Assembly: GCF_004337445.1 (NCBI RefSeq)
Contig: NZ_SJZB01000013.1
Location: forward strand, 62,001 to 126,000
Reading direction: 5' to 3'
Source of the DNA: Parasulfuritortus cantonensis
GTDB taxonomy: Bacteria; Pseudomonadota; Gammaproteobacteria; Burkholderiales; Thiobacillaceae
DNA: 64,000 nucleotides
In this document: one piece after another, positions 53,958 through 63,037 of the stretch
Layout of the letters: the number at the start of each line of letters is the position of its first letter
How positions within the stretch are numbered: position 1 is the first letter of the stretch
Program-made: the position numbers and the translations under genes
The notes under the pieces: model-generated
What the model was told of the DNA's origin: nothing
Databases searched by the model: none
What the model saw: the letters and a program-made list of their open reading frames with translations, nothing else

Positions 53958-55232
53958 ATGGCCGATCAACCACTTTTCCGGTCCGCCGCCCTCGGCGCTC
54001 ACAAAACCCAATGGTTGGGCGAGATCGTTCTGATACGCCCGTTCTCATACACCGTCCTGACCGGCGTCGCGGTGTTCCTGGCGTTCGTGGTCATCGCGTT
54101 CATGGCCTGGGGAACCTACACCAAGCGCAGCACCGTGGTCGGCCAACTGCTGCCGGATGTCGGCCTGGTCAAGGTCTACGTGCCGCAGGTCGGGGTCGTC
54201 CAGGAAAAGCGCGTTTCCGAGGGGCAGCAGGTCAACAAGGGCGATGTCCTGTACGTGCTGTCGAGCGAGCGGCAAAGCGGGATGCTCGGTTCCATACAGG
54301 CGTCCATCAGCCGGCAGGTCGAGTCGCGCCGGGATTCGCTGCGGGAAGAGATCGACAAGACCCGCCGCCTGCAGGAGGAGGAGCGCGAATCGCTCGTCCA
54401 CCGCATCGAGGGCATCGATTCCGAGGTGCGCAAGCTCGACAATCTGCTCGAGAGCCAGCGCAGCCGGGTGGCGCTCAGCAAGGATACCGTCGCCCGCTAC
54501 CAGGGTCTGCTGGACCAGGACTATATTTCCCGCGAACAACTGCAGCAGAAGCAGGAGGAACTGCTCGACCAGCAGACCCGTCTGCAGAGCGCCGAACGCG
54601 AGCGGATCAGCGTCATGCGCGAACTCGAGCTGCGCAAGAACGAACTTTCCGGACTTGCCTACAAACACCAGAACCAGCTGGCCCAGTTGCAGCGCGGCGT
54701 GTCCTCCGTAGATCAGGAATTGGCCGAGAGCGAGGGCAAGCGCCAGGTCTATATCACGGCCCCCGAGTCGGGCACGGTGACCGCGGTCGTCGCCGAGGTC
54801 GGCCAGGCCGTCGACGGCAGCCGTCCGCTGCTCAGCATCGTGCCGGTCGGCGCCAAGCTGCAGGCCCAGCTCTATGCGCCCAGCCGTGCCGTCGGCTTCG
54901 TCCATCTCGGCGACCAGGTGCTGTTGCGCTATCAGGCCTACCCGTATCAGAAGTTCGGTCACGCCCGCGGCAAGGTCGTCAGCGTCGCCAAGACCGCCCT
55001 GCCGACCAATGAAATCTCCAACCTGGGCGGCAATGCCGGCGGTGGCCAGGGTCAGCAGAGCGAACCGGTCTACCGGATCACCGTCGAGTTGGCGTCGCAG
55101 ACCATCCAGGCGTACGGTAAGGCGCAGCCTCTGCAGGCCGGCATGTTGCTCGATGCGGATATCCTGCAGGACAAGCGGCGCCTGTACGAATGGGTGCTCG
55201 AACCCCTATACAGCCTGACCGGCAAGCTTTGA
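53958..55232 (+). CDS. HlyD-family membrane fusion (adaptor) protein
   Basis: A 424-residue type I secretion adaptor of the CvaA/HlyD type. One membrane helix near residues 33-53 (VLTGVAVFLAFVVIAFMAW) is followed by the first half of a lipoyl/barrel domain (VKVYVPQVGVVQEKRVSEGQ), a long coiled coil (about residues 110-265, rich in Glu, Gln, Arg and Leu) and the second half of the barrel (VYITAPESGTVTAVVAEVGQ). It links the ABC transporter in the inner membrane with the TolC channel. The next two genes encode these partners, giving a full export set. Confidence 0.92.
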   Translation: MADQPLFRSAALGAHKTQWLGEIVLIRPFSYTVLTGVAVFLAFVVIAFMAWGTYTKRSTVVGQLLPDVGLVKVYVPQVGVVQEKRVSEGQQVNKGDVLYVLSSERQSGMLGSIQASISRQVESRRDSLREEIDKTRRLQEEERESLVHRIEGIDSEVRKLDNLLESQRSRVALSKDTVARYQGLLDQDYISREQLQQKQEELLDQQTRLQSAERERISVMRELELRKNELSGLAYKHQNQLAQLQRGVSSVDQELAESEGKRQVYITAPESGTVTAVVAEVGQAVDGSRPLLSIVPVGAKLQAQLYAPSRAVGFVHLGDQVLLRYQAYPYQKFGHARGKVVSVAKTALPTNEISNLGGNAGGGQGQQSEPVYRITVELASQTIQAYGKAQPLQAGMLLDADILQDKRRLYEWVLEPLYSLTGKL

Positions 55233-55283
55233 TTTCGCTCACCGACCCAGCCCGGGGCAACACACGAACAACCGCGAGCACGT

Positions 55284-57398
55284 ATGTCCTTCCTTGACAA
55301 TCTATCCTTTGGCTTCGGCCGCAAGCTGCCGCTGATCCTGCAGACCGAAGCGGCCGAATGCGGCCTGGCCTCGCTGGCCATGGTGGCCGGCTACCACGGC
55401 TTCCGCACCGATCTCGCCAGCATGCGGCGCCTGTTCCTGGTGTCGATCAAGGGGACGACGCTGGGCCACCTGATCGGCATGGCCAACGCGATGCAGATGG
55501 CCACGCGGCCGGTGAAGCTCGAACTGGAGGACATGGCCCAGCTCAGGATGCCCTGCATCCTGCACTGGAACTTCAACCATTTCGTCGTCCTCAAGGAAGT
55601 CAACACCAAGGGCATCGTCATCCACGACCCGGCCTTCGGCATCCGCAAGCTGAACTGGGAGGAGGTGTCCGATTCCTTCACCGGCGTGGCGCTGGAGTTG
55701 TGGCCGAACACGGGCTTCAAGGCGGCCACGTTCAAGCAGCACATCAAGCTGCGCGAGCTGATGGGCAACGTCACCGGCCTGTACAAGTCGTTCGGGCAGG
55801 TGCTCCTGCTCGCCTTGTCGCTGGAAGTGTTCGCCTTGGTGTCGCCGTTCTTCCTGCAGTGGGTGATCGACAACGTCATCGTCACGGCGGACCGCGATCT
55901 GCTCACCACGCTGGCGCTCGGCTTCGGCCTGCTCATGCTCATGCAACAGGGCGTTTCCACCTTGCGCTCATGGGTGATCATGTACATGGCGACCACCCTG
56001 AACATACAGTGGCGCGCGAACGTGTTCACGCACCTGGTCAGCCTGCCGGTGCAGTACTTCGAGAAACGCCATATCGGCGACGTGGTGTCCCGTTTCAGCT
56101 CGGTCGACATCATCCAGCGCACCCTCACGACCTCTTTCGTCGAGGCCATCCTGGATGGCGTCATGACGGTCCTGACCCTGGTCATGATGTTCATCTACAG
56201 TCCGACCCTGGCCTGGATCGCGGTTGCCGCGATGGCCCTCTACGGCGTCGGGCGCTGGGGTTGGTACCGGCCGTTGCGCAATGCGACCGAGGAACAGATC
56301 ATCCACGCGGCCAAGCAGCAGAGCCATTTCCTGGAGACGATCCGCGGGGTCAAGACCATCAAGCTGTTCCAGCGTCAGGACGAGCGGCGCTCGACTTGGC
56401 TGACGCTGCTGGTCGACCAGATCAACGCCGACCTGCGTACCCAGAAGCTGCACGTCCTGTACCGCCTGATGAACGGGGTCCTGTTCGGCCTCGAACGCGT
56501 CATCATCATCTGGTTCGGGGCCTCGCTGATCCTGGACGGCGAATTCACGGTCGGCGTGCTGATGGCCTTCCTCGCCTACAAGGACCAGTTCGACATGCGG
56601 GTCAGCGGCCTGATCGACAAGGTGGTCGAGGTCAAGATGCTGCGCCTGCAGGGCGAGCGCCTGGCCGACATCGTGCTCGCCGAGCCGGAGGATACCCATC
56701 GGCCGCTGCCGGCGATCGGCGAGGCCGATCTGCAGCCGAGCATCGACATCGTCGAACTCCGTTACCGCTACGCCGACCAGGAGCCATGGGTGCTGGACGG
56801 CGTCAACTTCCATATCGACGCCGGCGAATCGGTCGCGATCGTCGGCCCCTCGGGCTGCGGCAAGTCGACCCTGATCAACGCGATGCTGGGCATCCGGCCG
56901 CCCAACTCGGGCGATGTCATGATCGGCGGCACCAGCGTCAGCCAGATCGGCCTGGACACCCTGCGCCAGATGGTCGGCACCGTGATGCAGGACGACAACC
57001 TGTTCGCCGGTTCGATCGCCGACAACATCAGTTTCTTCGACCACAAGGCCGACCAGGCCTGGGTCGAGGAATGCGCCAAGATGGCGGCGATCCACGAGGA
57101 GATCATGGCCATGCCCATGGCCTACAGCACCCTCATCGGCGACATGGGTACGGCCCTGTCGGGCGGCCAGAAGCAGCGCATACTGCTCGCCCGCGCGCTC
57201 TACAAGCGGCCCAGCATCCTGTTCCTCGATGAAGCCACCAGCCACCTCGACCTGGCGCGTGAGACCATGGTCAACACGGCCATCAAGGCACTCAAGGTCA
57301 CCCGCGTGATCGTCGCCCACCGTCCGGAAACCATCGCCTCGGCCGACCGGGTGATCGAGATGAGCGGTGGCAAGGTGGTCGTCGACAAGAAGGTCTAG
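55284..57398 (+). CDS. Peptidase-containing ABC transporter (C39 bacteriocin exporter, CvaB/RaxB type)
   Basis: A 704-residue ABC transporter that cuts and exports double-glycine peptides. The N-terminal C39 domain has a complete active site: Q20 and C26 (QTEAAECGLASLAM), H99 (NFNHFVVL) and D115 (VIHDPAFG). Six membrane helices follow (about 155-440). The nucleotide-binding domain has Walker A GPSGCGKSTL, signature LSGGQKQR and Walker B ILFLDEATSHLD. Because the Cys is present, this is not the LapB-type transporter, whose C39-like domain is inactive. The natural substrates are the two adjacent double-glycine peptides; whether it also exports the adhesin is open. Confidence 0.94.
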   Translation: MSFLDNLSFGFGRKLPLILQTEAAECGLASLAMVAGYHGFRTDLASMRRLFLVSIKGTTLGHLIGMANAMQMATRPVKLELEDMAQLRMPCILHWNFNHFVVLKEVNTKGIVIHDPAFGIRKLNWEEVSDSFTGVALELWPNTGFKAATFKQHIKLRELMGNVTGLYKSFGQVLLLALSLEVFALVSPFFLQWVIDNVIVTADRDLLTTLALGFGLLMLMQQGVSTLRSWVIMYMATTLNIQWRANVFTHLVSLPVQYFEKRHIGDVVSRFSSVDIIQRTLTTSFVEAILDGVMTVLTLVMMFIYSPTLAWIAVAAMALYGVGRWGWYRPLRNATEEQIIHAAKQQSHFLETIRGVKTIKLFQRQDERRSTWLTLLVDQINADLRTQKLHVLYRLMNGVLFGLERVIIIWFGASLILDGEFTVGVLMAFLAYKDQFDMRVSGLIDKVVEVKMLRLQGERLADIVLAEPEDTHRPLPAIGEADLQPSIDIVELRYRYADQEPWVLDGVNFHIDAGESVAIVGPSGCGKSTLINAMLGIRPPNSGDVMIGGTSVSQIGLDTLRQMVGTVMQDDNLFAGSIADNISFFDHKADQAWVEECAKMAAIHEEIMAMPMAYSTLIGDMGTALSGGQKQRILLARALYKRPSILFLDEATSHLDLARETMVNTAIKALKVTRVIVAHRPETIASADRVIEMSGGKVVVDKKV

Positions 57399-57399
57399 G

Positions 57400-58920
57400 A
57401 TGCCCCGATTCAACCGGGTTCGAGATTGCGACATGAAGGGTGCGCTGGCCGTCGCGGCGTTCACGATTGCCATCACCGGCGCCCCGCGCGCGCTGGCCGA
57501 AGGCTTCGACCCGTTCTCGGTGCACCTGCAGGTGTCCAAGTTCTGGGCCACCGCGAAAGGCACCGAGGAGCCGCTGGTCGATCCCTGCCAGTTCGATGCC
57601 GTCGGCGCCCGCGTCGGGCTCGTCGAGGTGGTCGAGCGGGCGCTCTGCCACAATCCCAAGACCCGGTATGCGTGGGCGAACGCCAAGGCCCAGGCGGGCG
57701 TGCTGGGGGTGCGTGAAGCGGCCTACCTGCCGACGATCAGCGCCGGTCTGGCGGTCGCCAAGCAGGACAACAAGACTGAATACGCGGATATTACCGGTTA
57801 CCCCTATTCAGCCTTCAATACCGAGGCCAAGCCCAAGGTCCGCTCCGGTACGCTCAAGATGTCCTGGGTGCTGACCGACTTCGGCCTGCGCAGCTCCAAC
57901 GTCTCCCAGGCCCGGGCCCTGCTCGATGCGGCCAACGCGACCCACGACGCGACCCTGCAGACCGCCTTCGTGGAGGCGGCCCAGAGCTACTTCGACACCT
58001 TGACCGCGATGGCCAGCCTGGAGGCCAAGCGGGAGGTTGAGAACGCCGCGCGGGAGAGCTTCCTGGCGGCCGAGGCCAAGTACAAGGCCGGCGTCGGCGG
58101 CCTCACCGACAAGCTGCAGGCGAGTACCGCCTACGGCCAGGCCAAGCTGGAGCGGGTGGGGGCGGAAGGCGACCTGAAGAACGCCAAGGGCAGCCTGGCC
58201 AGCGCCATGGGCCTCGAGGTCACCACCGACTTCGACCTGGTGCGCCCGGCCGACGAGTTGCCGGACACCACCTTCATCAAGCCGATCGACGAGCTCATCG
58301 CCGAGGCGCGCAAGGTCCATCCGGCGCTGAGCGCGGCCCAAGCGGAGGTCAAGGCGGCCCAGGCCAACGTCGAGGCGACCCGCGCGGAAGGCCGGCCGAC
58401 GGTCACCCTGGCGTCCGAGTTCAGCAAGGGCGAGCAGCTCAACCAGCCGCCGTCGATCGGCTATCCGCCGACCGACATCACGAGTACCAACTTCAGCGTC
58501 GGCGTGCAGGTCAACATCCCGCTGTTCGAGGGCTTCGGCCGCACCTACCGGGTGCGCACGGCGCAGAGCCAGGTCGAGGCCAAGCAGGCGGACTACGCCC
58601 GCATCGAGCAGGAAGTGCTGCTCGACGTCTGGCGCAACTACCAGGTGTTCACGGCCGAGAACGAGGGCCTCAAGACCGCCGACGAGCTGGTCAAGAATGC
58701 CCGCGACTCCTACAAGATCGCCCGCGGCCGCTACAAGGCCGGGGTCGGCAACATCGTCGAGCTGCTCAACGTGCAGAGCGCCATGGCCAAGGCCGAACAG
58801 CAGCGCATCAAGTCGATCTCCAACTGGCATAGCGCCCGCCTGAAGGTCGCCGCCAGCGTCGGCCGCATCGGCATGTGGGCGATCGCCGGTCTGGCCGGCG
58901 ACGGCGCCGGCAAGCCCTGA
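57400..58920 (+). CDS. TolC-family outer-membrane efflux/secretion channel
   Basis: A 506-residue TolC-family protein with a signal peptide (AVAAFTIAITGAPRALA) and the paired helical hairpins of the family (YFDTLTAMASLEAKREVEN, YKAGVGNIVELLNVQSAMAK in the second half). I chose ATG 57400, one base after the ABC transporter stop, with AAGAAGG upstream; ATG 57433 is the alternative start directly at the signal. As third gene of the export operon it should complete the trans-envelope channel. Confidence 0.92.
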   Translation: MPRFNRVRDCDMKGALAVAAFTIAITGAPRALAEGFDPFSVHLQVSKFWATAKGTEEPLVDPCQFDAVGARVGLVEVVERALCHNPKTRYAWANAKAQAGVLGVREAAYLPTISAGLAVAKQDNKTEYADITGYPYSAFNTEAKPKVRSGTLKMSWVLTDFGLRSSNVSQARALLDAANATHDATLQTAFVEAAQSYFDTLTAMASLEAKREVENAARESFLAAEAKYKAGVGGLTDKLQASTAYGQAKLERVGAEGDLKNAKGSLASAMGLEVTTDFDLVRPADELPDTTFIKPIDELIAEARKVHPALSAAQAEVKAAQANVEATRAEGRPTVTLASEFSKGEQLNQPPSIGYPPTDITSTNFSVGVQVNIPLFEGFGRTYRVRTAQSQVEAKQADYARIEQEVLLDVWRNYQVFTAENEGLKTADELVKNARDSYKIARGRYKAGVGNIVELLNVQSAMAKAEQQRIKSISNWHSARLKVAASVGRIGMWAIAGLAGDGAGKP

Positions 58921-58985
58921 TCCGGCGCCTCCCCCTCCGCGCCGGGGGCGCCCGCGCGGCCATGCCCGGCCGGGAGCGGCCAGAC

Positions 58986-58991
58986 TATAGT
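58986..58991 (+). promoter_or_regulatory. -10-like element before the V-type ATPase operon
   Basis: TATAGT lies 33 bases before the first ATG (59024) of the ATPase operon. No good -35 hexamer is seen at 17 bases. A promoter here is plausible as the preceding gene ends 65 bases upstream and the genes that follow are tightly packed. Confidence 0.35.
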
Positions 58992-59023
58992 TCTAGGGTA
59001 GCCACCGTCACTCGAGAGCAAGC

Positions 59024-59341
59024 ATGGAAGACGTGCTCAAGCGCCTGCTGGACACGGAAACCCGGGCCGAGGCCATCATCACCGCCGCCGAGGCCGAGCG
59101 TAAGCGCCTGATCGACGCCGCCATGGAAGAGGCGCGCGGCAACGAGGCGCGCTTCCAGGCCGAGACCGCCGGACGCCGGCAGCCGATCATGCAGGAGGCG
59201 GAAGACCGGGCCGGGCAGCTGGTCGCCGACCTGACGCGCAAGTTCGAGGCTCGCCAGCGCGCCCTGCGCGAGCAGGCCGACCGCAACGAGACGGAAGCCA
59301 TCGCCGCGGCCCTGGCCACCCTGCTCGATCCGGAGGCCTGA
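59024..59341 (+). CDS. V/A-type ATPase peripheral stalk subunit (G/H-like)
   Basis: A 105-residue all-helical, highly charged protein (AEAIITAAEAERKRLIDAAM, then RKFEARQRALREQADRNETE) of the G/H-type stalk subunit of archaeal/vacuolar-type ATPases. It is predicted to be one long coiled coil and to pair with subunit E, encoded downstream at 63038. The stop overlaps the next start (TGATG at 59339-59343), showing translational coupling in the operon. Confidence 0.78.
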   Translation: MEDVLKRLLDTETRAEAIITAAEAERKRLIDAAMEEARGNEARFQAETAGRRQPIMQEAEDRAGQLVADLTRKFEARQRALREQADRNETEAIAAALATLLDPEA

Positions 59342-60354
59342 TGCACGTCTACCTCGATACCCGGGTCAGCCTGTTCCGGTCGCGCCTGTGGCCGGCCGCG
59401 CAGGTCGCCGGGCTCATCGACGCCGCCGACGCGGAACTGCCCGGGCTGCTCGAGCAGGGCGGCCTCGCCCTCCTGGCCGGCGGCTACGCCGACGACGATC
59501 CGCGCTCGCTGGAGGCGCGCATCGTCGCCATCCTGCTCGACGAGACGCGCATCCTGCTGCGCCCGTTGGCCGGCCCGGCCCGCCAGTTCCTGGTCTATTG
59601 GACCGAGCGCTTCGAGGTCTCCAACGTCAAGTCGCTGATCCGCGCCAAGATGGCCGGCGACAGTGCCGCCGCCACGGCCGCCTGCCTGCTCGACCTCGGC
59701 TACTTCGCCCACCTCGACGCCGATGCCCTGATGCGCGCCGAGGACGTCACCGAACTGATGCGGCGCCTGGAACGCACCGACTACGCCGAGATCGTCCGCA
59801 ACGCCCGCCAGGCCTTCGAGGAAAGCCACGACCCCTTCATCCTCGATGCGACCCTGGACCGGGCTTACTTCGACGGCCTGGTCCGGCGTGCCCGGGCCAT
59901 CGAGGCGACGACCGGGCCTGGCCTGGCACGCCTGATGGCCGACCTCGTCGACCGCACCAACCTGGTCTGGCTGCTGCGCTACCGCTTCAACTACGGCCTG
60001 CCGCCGGCCCAGGTCTATTACCTGCTGCTGACGCCCGGCTACCGCCTGACACCCACCCTCCTGCGTCGTCTGGTCGGCGCCGAGGACATCGCCGGCGTAC
60101 TGGCCGGCCTGCCCGACGAACTGGCGGCGCCGCTGGCCGGCGCCACGGCCATCCCGGAGATCGCCGACCGCCTGGAACGGCGGGCGCTGGAGCGCGCCTG
60201 GGCCGAGTTCTCCCGGCGCGGCGAAGCGCTGGCGCGCGCCCTGGCCTACCTGATCCTGCGCGAGGCCGGCCTGCGCGACCTGCGCGGCATCCTGCGCGGG
60301 CGCCGGCTGGGCCTGGCCCGGCAGGACATCCGCCTGGCGGCGGGAGTGGCCTGA
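59341..60354 (+). CDS. V/A-type ATPase subunit C (AC39-like)
   Basis: A 337-residue subunit of the central axis (V0D/AC39 family), a funnel-like helical protein that joins the membrane ring to the rotor. Family-like stretches are FEVSNVKSLIRAKMAGDSAA and DRTNLVWLLRYRFNYGLPPA. The Tyr-rich middle (PAQVYYLLLTPGYRL) and length match bacterial examples. The ATG 59341 and the TGA at 60352-60354 overlap the neighbouring genes by one base on each side. Confidence 0.85.
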   Translation: MHVYLDTRVSLFRSRLWPAAQVAGLIDAADAELPGLLEQGGLALLAGGYADDDPRSLEARIVAILLDETRILLRPLAGPARQFLVYWTERFEVSNVKSLIRAKMAGDSAAATAACLLDLGYFAHLDADALMRAEDVTELMRRLERTDYAEIVRNARQAFEESHDPFILDATLDRAYFDGLVRRARAIEATTGPGLARLMADLVDRTNLVWLLRYRFNYGLPPAQVYYLLLTPGYRLTPTLLRRLVGAEDIAGVLAGLPDELAAPLAGATAIPEIADRLERRALERAWAEFSRRGEALARALAYLILREAGLRDLRGILRGRRLGLARQDIRLAAGVA

Positions 60355-62255
60355 TGTTCCGCGCCAGCCCCATGCTTCGCATCGAACTGCTCTGCCTGGC
60401 CAGCGAGAGCCAGGAGATGGCCCTGCTGCTGGCGCGCCAGGGCGACTTCGGGCCGGCCGGGCCGGCCGGGGGGGCCGGAGCGGAGCGATACCGGGAGCTG
60501 TACCTGGAAGCCTGCGCGCGCCTGGACAAGATCATGGAGTACTGCGGCCAGCACGATACGGCACCCATCCCCGACGATGCCATCGCCCCCAACGAACGCG
60601 AGTTGGCCGGCATCAACCACCGCCTGCAAGCGATCTGGCAGGCCTGCTCCGGCTGCCACGAGCAGGAAGTGCGCATGGCGGAGGAAAAGTCGCGTCTGGA
60701 GATGTTGCGCGAGACCTACGCCCGCCTGGCCGCCCTGGACGTCGATCCGGCCCGTCTGCTCCGGCGCGACGGTCTTCTGGACAGCCGCCTGGGCCAGATA
60801 CCGGTCGCCAACCTCAAGCGCCTGAGCGAGGCACTCTCGGTGGCCGGCTACTTGTTGACCGAGTTCGACCGGGCCGGCGACCAGGCCTTCGTCGTGGTCG
60901 CCGGCCCGCGTAGCGACGAAGGCCCGGCCGCCGATCGCCTGGGCGGGCTCCTGGCCCATGCCGGCTGGCGCGACCTGCCGGTGCCCCCGGAACTTCGCAC
61001 CGACCCCTCGGTGGCGGCCGAGTACCTGGCCGCCGAGGGCCGCCGCCTGGAAGGCCGGGTCGCCGACCACTGCGAGCTGCGCGAGCGCCATTGGCTGCAG
61101 CACGCCGCCTGGCTGCGCCAGGCCCGCGTCCTCCTGGCCTTGGCCCGGCCGCTGGCCGAGTCGGCCCTGGTCGGCCTGTCCGGGAAAGGCCAGCTGGTGA
61201 TCTTCTCGGGCTGGGTGCCCAAGCGTGCCCTGGCCGGGCTGCGGGCCGCCCTGGAGGTGCGCTTCCACGGCCGCTACCTGCTCACCAGCCACGAACCGGG
61301 GCCGGCGGATGCCGGCAAGGTCCCGTCGCTGCTCAGCTACCCGGCTTGGCTGCGGCCGTTCACGGCCCTGACCCGTGGCTATGGCGTGCCGCGCTACGGG
61401 GAGTTCGACCCGGCCCTGTTCGTGGCCGCCTGCTACGTCCTGCTGTTCGGTGCCATGTTCGGCGACGTCGGCCACGGTGCCGTCCTGCTGGTGGCCGGAC
61501 TGGCCTTGCGCGGCGGCCTTGCCCGGCTGCGCTGGATCGTTGCCGCGGCCGGCCTGGCCTCGGTGGGGTTCGGCGTCCTTTATGGCAGCGTATTCGGCTA
61601 CGAAGGCCTCATCGAACCGGTCTGGCAGTCGCCCCTGCACGATCCGGTACGCCTGCTCAAGCTGGCGGTCGGCTTCGGCGTCGGCTTCATCGCCGCCACC
61701 CTGCTGATCAACGCCTACAATCGATTGCGTGGCCACCGTTGGGGCGCCGCCTGCCTGGCCGGCGACGGCCTCGCCGGCCTGCTGTTCTATCTCGCCGCCA
61801 TCGTCGGCTTGAACGGCTGGCTGGCCGGTACCGGCTTCGGCCTCGGCCCCGGCCTGCTCGCGGCGGCGGCCATGCTGGCGATGGCGGTGTGGACCGGCCT
61901 GGAAACCGCCGGCACGGTTGGCGAACGCCTGGTGGTCGTCCTGGTCGAGAGCCTGGAGTCGGCGACCAAGCTGTTCGCCAACACGCTGTCCTTCCTGCGC
62001 GTGGCGGCCTTCAGCCTCAACCACGTGGCCCTCGCCCTAGCGGTGTTCACCATCGCCGGCGGCCTGGGTACGCTCGGCCATGGCGTCGCGGTGGTACTGG
62101 GCAACGTCGTCATCGTCGTGCTGGAGGGCGGCATCGTCGCCATCCAGGCCCTGCGCCTGATGTATTACGAAGGCTTTTCCCGGTTCTTCGCCGGCGACGG
62201 CGTCGAGTTTCGGCCGTTGCGCCTGGTGGCGCCTGAAACGAGGAGTGGAACATGA
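60354..62255 (+). CDS. V/A-type ATPase subunit I (membrane a-subunit)
   Basis: A 633-residue protein with a soluble stalk-contacting N-terminal half (about residues 1-345, helical, two alpha/beta lobes) and a C-terminal half of about eight membrane helices. Family motifs include GAMFGDVGHGAVLLVAGLAL and the conserved Arg-bearing stretch LFANTLSFLRVAAFSLNHVA. This subunit gives the half-channels for ion passage. The ATG at 60354 is the first in frame after the previous stop; longer upstream reading lies inside the subunit C gene. Confidence 0.9.
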   Translation: MFRASPMLRIELLCLASESQEMALLLARQGDFGPAGPAGGAGAERYRELYLEACARLDKIMEYCGQHDTAPIPDDAIAPNERELAGINHRLQAIWQACSGCHEQEVRMAEEKSRLEMLRETYARLAALDVDPARLLRRDGLLDSRLGQIPVANLKRLSEALSVAGYLLTEFDRAGDQAFVVVAGPRSDEGPAADRLGGLLAHAGWRDLPVPPELRTDPSVAAEYLAAEGRRLEGRVADHCELRERHWLQHAAWLRQARVLLALARPLAESALVGLSGKGQLVIFSGWVPKRALAGLRAALEVRFHGRYLLTSHEPGPADAGKVPSLLSYPAWLRPFTALTRGYGVPRYGEFDPALFVAACYVLLFGAMFGDVGHGAVLLVAGLALRGGLARLRWIVAAAGLASVGFGVLYGSVFGYEGLIEPVWQSPLHDPVRLLKLAVGFGVGFIAATLLINAYNRLRGHRWGAACLAGDGLAGLLFYLAAIVGLNGWLAGTGFGLGPGLLAAAAMLAMAVWTGLETAGTVGERLVVVLVESLESATKLFANTLSFLRVAAFSLNHVALALAVFTIAGGLGTLGHGVAVVLGNVVIVVLEGGIVAIQALRLMYYEGFSRFFAGDGVEFRPLRLVAPETRSGT

Positions 62256-62683
62256 GCATACTGGTTGCCCTGATGGGCCTGTGCGTGGCCGGCCTGATCG
62301 TCACGGGGGTGTATCTGGAACTCGCCCACAAGGCGCCGCCGGACTGGCTGAAGGGCGGCGTGCTCGCCAACCTGGCGCTCTTCGCCCTGGCCCTGGCGGG
62401 CCTGCTCTTCCTCGGCGTCGACCAGGTGATGGCGCAGGAGGCGGCCGCCCCGGCGCGCGAGATCACGGTCGGCTACGGCCTGGCCCTGCTCGGCATCGGC
62501 CTGCCGACCGGGCTGGCGGCCATCGCCGCCGGCATCGCCCTGGGGCCGGTCGGCTCCGCGGCCCTGGCGGTGATCGCCGAGAAGCCCGAGATGTTCGGCC
62601 GCACGCTGGTCTACCTGGGCCTGGCCGAAGGCGTGGCGATCTACGGCCTGGTGATGTCCATCCTGATGCTGGGCAAGCTATGA
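62252..62683 (+). CDS. V/A-type ATPase proteolipid ring subunit K
   Basis: A 143-residue membrane protein. The last two helices (GLALLGIGLPTGLAAIAAGI and TLVYLGLAEGVAIYGLVMSI) form a single proteolipid hairpin with the ion-binding Glu in LAEGVAIYG. The N-terminal part adds two helices (LVALMGLCVAGLIVTGVYL and ANLALFALALAGLLFLG) without a second Glu, so only one ion site per chain is expected. It overlaps subunit I by 4 bases and subunit F by 4 bases. Confidence 0.9.
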   Translation: MSILVALMGLCVAGLIVTGVYLELAHKAPPDWLKGGVLANLALFALALAGLLFLGVDQVMAQEAAAPAREITVGYGLALLGIGLPTGLAAIAAGIALGPVGSAALAVIAEKPEMFGRTLVYLGLAEGVAIYGLVMSILMLGKL

Positions 62684-63012
62684 GCGACGCCGCCCGCCTG
62701 GTGATGCTGGGCAGCGCCGGCCTGGCCGAGGGTTTCAGCCTGATCGGCGCCGAGGTGCACGCCGATGCCGATCCGGCCCGGGTCGAGGCCGTGCTGGCCG
62801 ACCTGTGGGCCTCGGGCGACGCCGCCCTAGTGCTGCTCGAAGCCCATCTGGCGCGTTCGGAGGGCGAGTGGCTGCGCCGCCTGCGCAACGAGGGCGGCCG
62901 CATCGTGGTCACCGAACTGCCGCCCCTGGCGGCGCCCGACAACTACGCGCCGGTGGTCGACGAGGTGGTGCAGGCGGTGCTCGGCCCGGAGGCCCTGCGC
63001 TGCCAGACCTGA
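62680..63012 (+). CDS. V/A-type ATPase subunit F
   Basis: A 110-residue central-stalk subunit. The fold is alternating beta/alpha as in CheY-like subunit F (RLVMLGSAGLAEGFSLIGAE, then DAALVLLEAHLA and GRIVVTELPPL). The ATG at 62680 overlaps the TGA of subunit K (ATGA), so translation is coupled. The assignment rests on size, fold-like pattern and position between K and E. Confidence 0.83.
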   Translation: MSDAARLVMLGSAGLAEGFSLIGAEVHADADPARVEAVLADLWASGDAALVLLEAHLARSEGEWLRRLRNEGGRIVVTELPPLAAPDNYAPVVDEVVQAVLGPEALRCQT

Positions 63013-63037
63013 GGGCAGGGCGACGGGAAACGCGACC

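Noticed and set aside
55284-57398. Annotation of the ABC transporter as a LapB-type adhesin exporter
   Set aside because: LapB-type proteins have a C39-like domain without the catalytic Cys; here Gln, Cys, His and Asp of the active site are all present.
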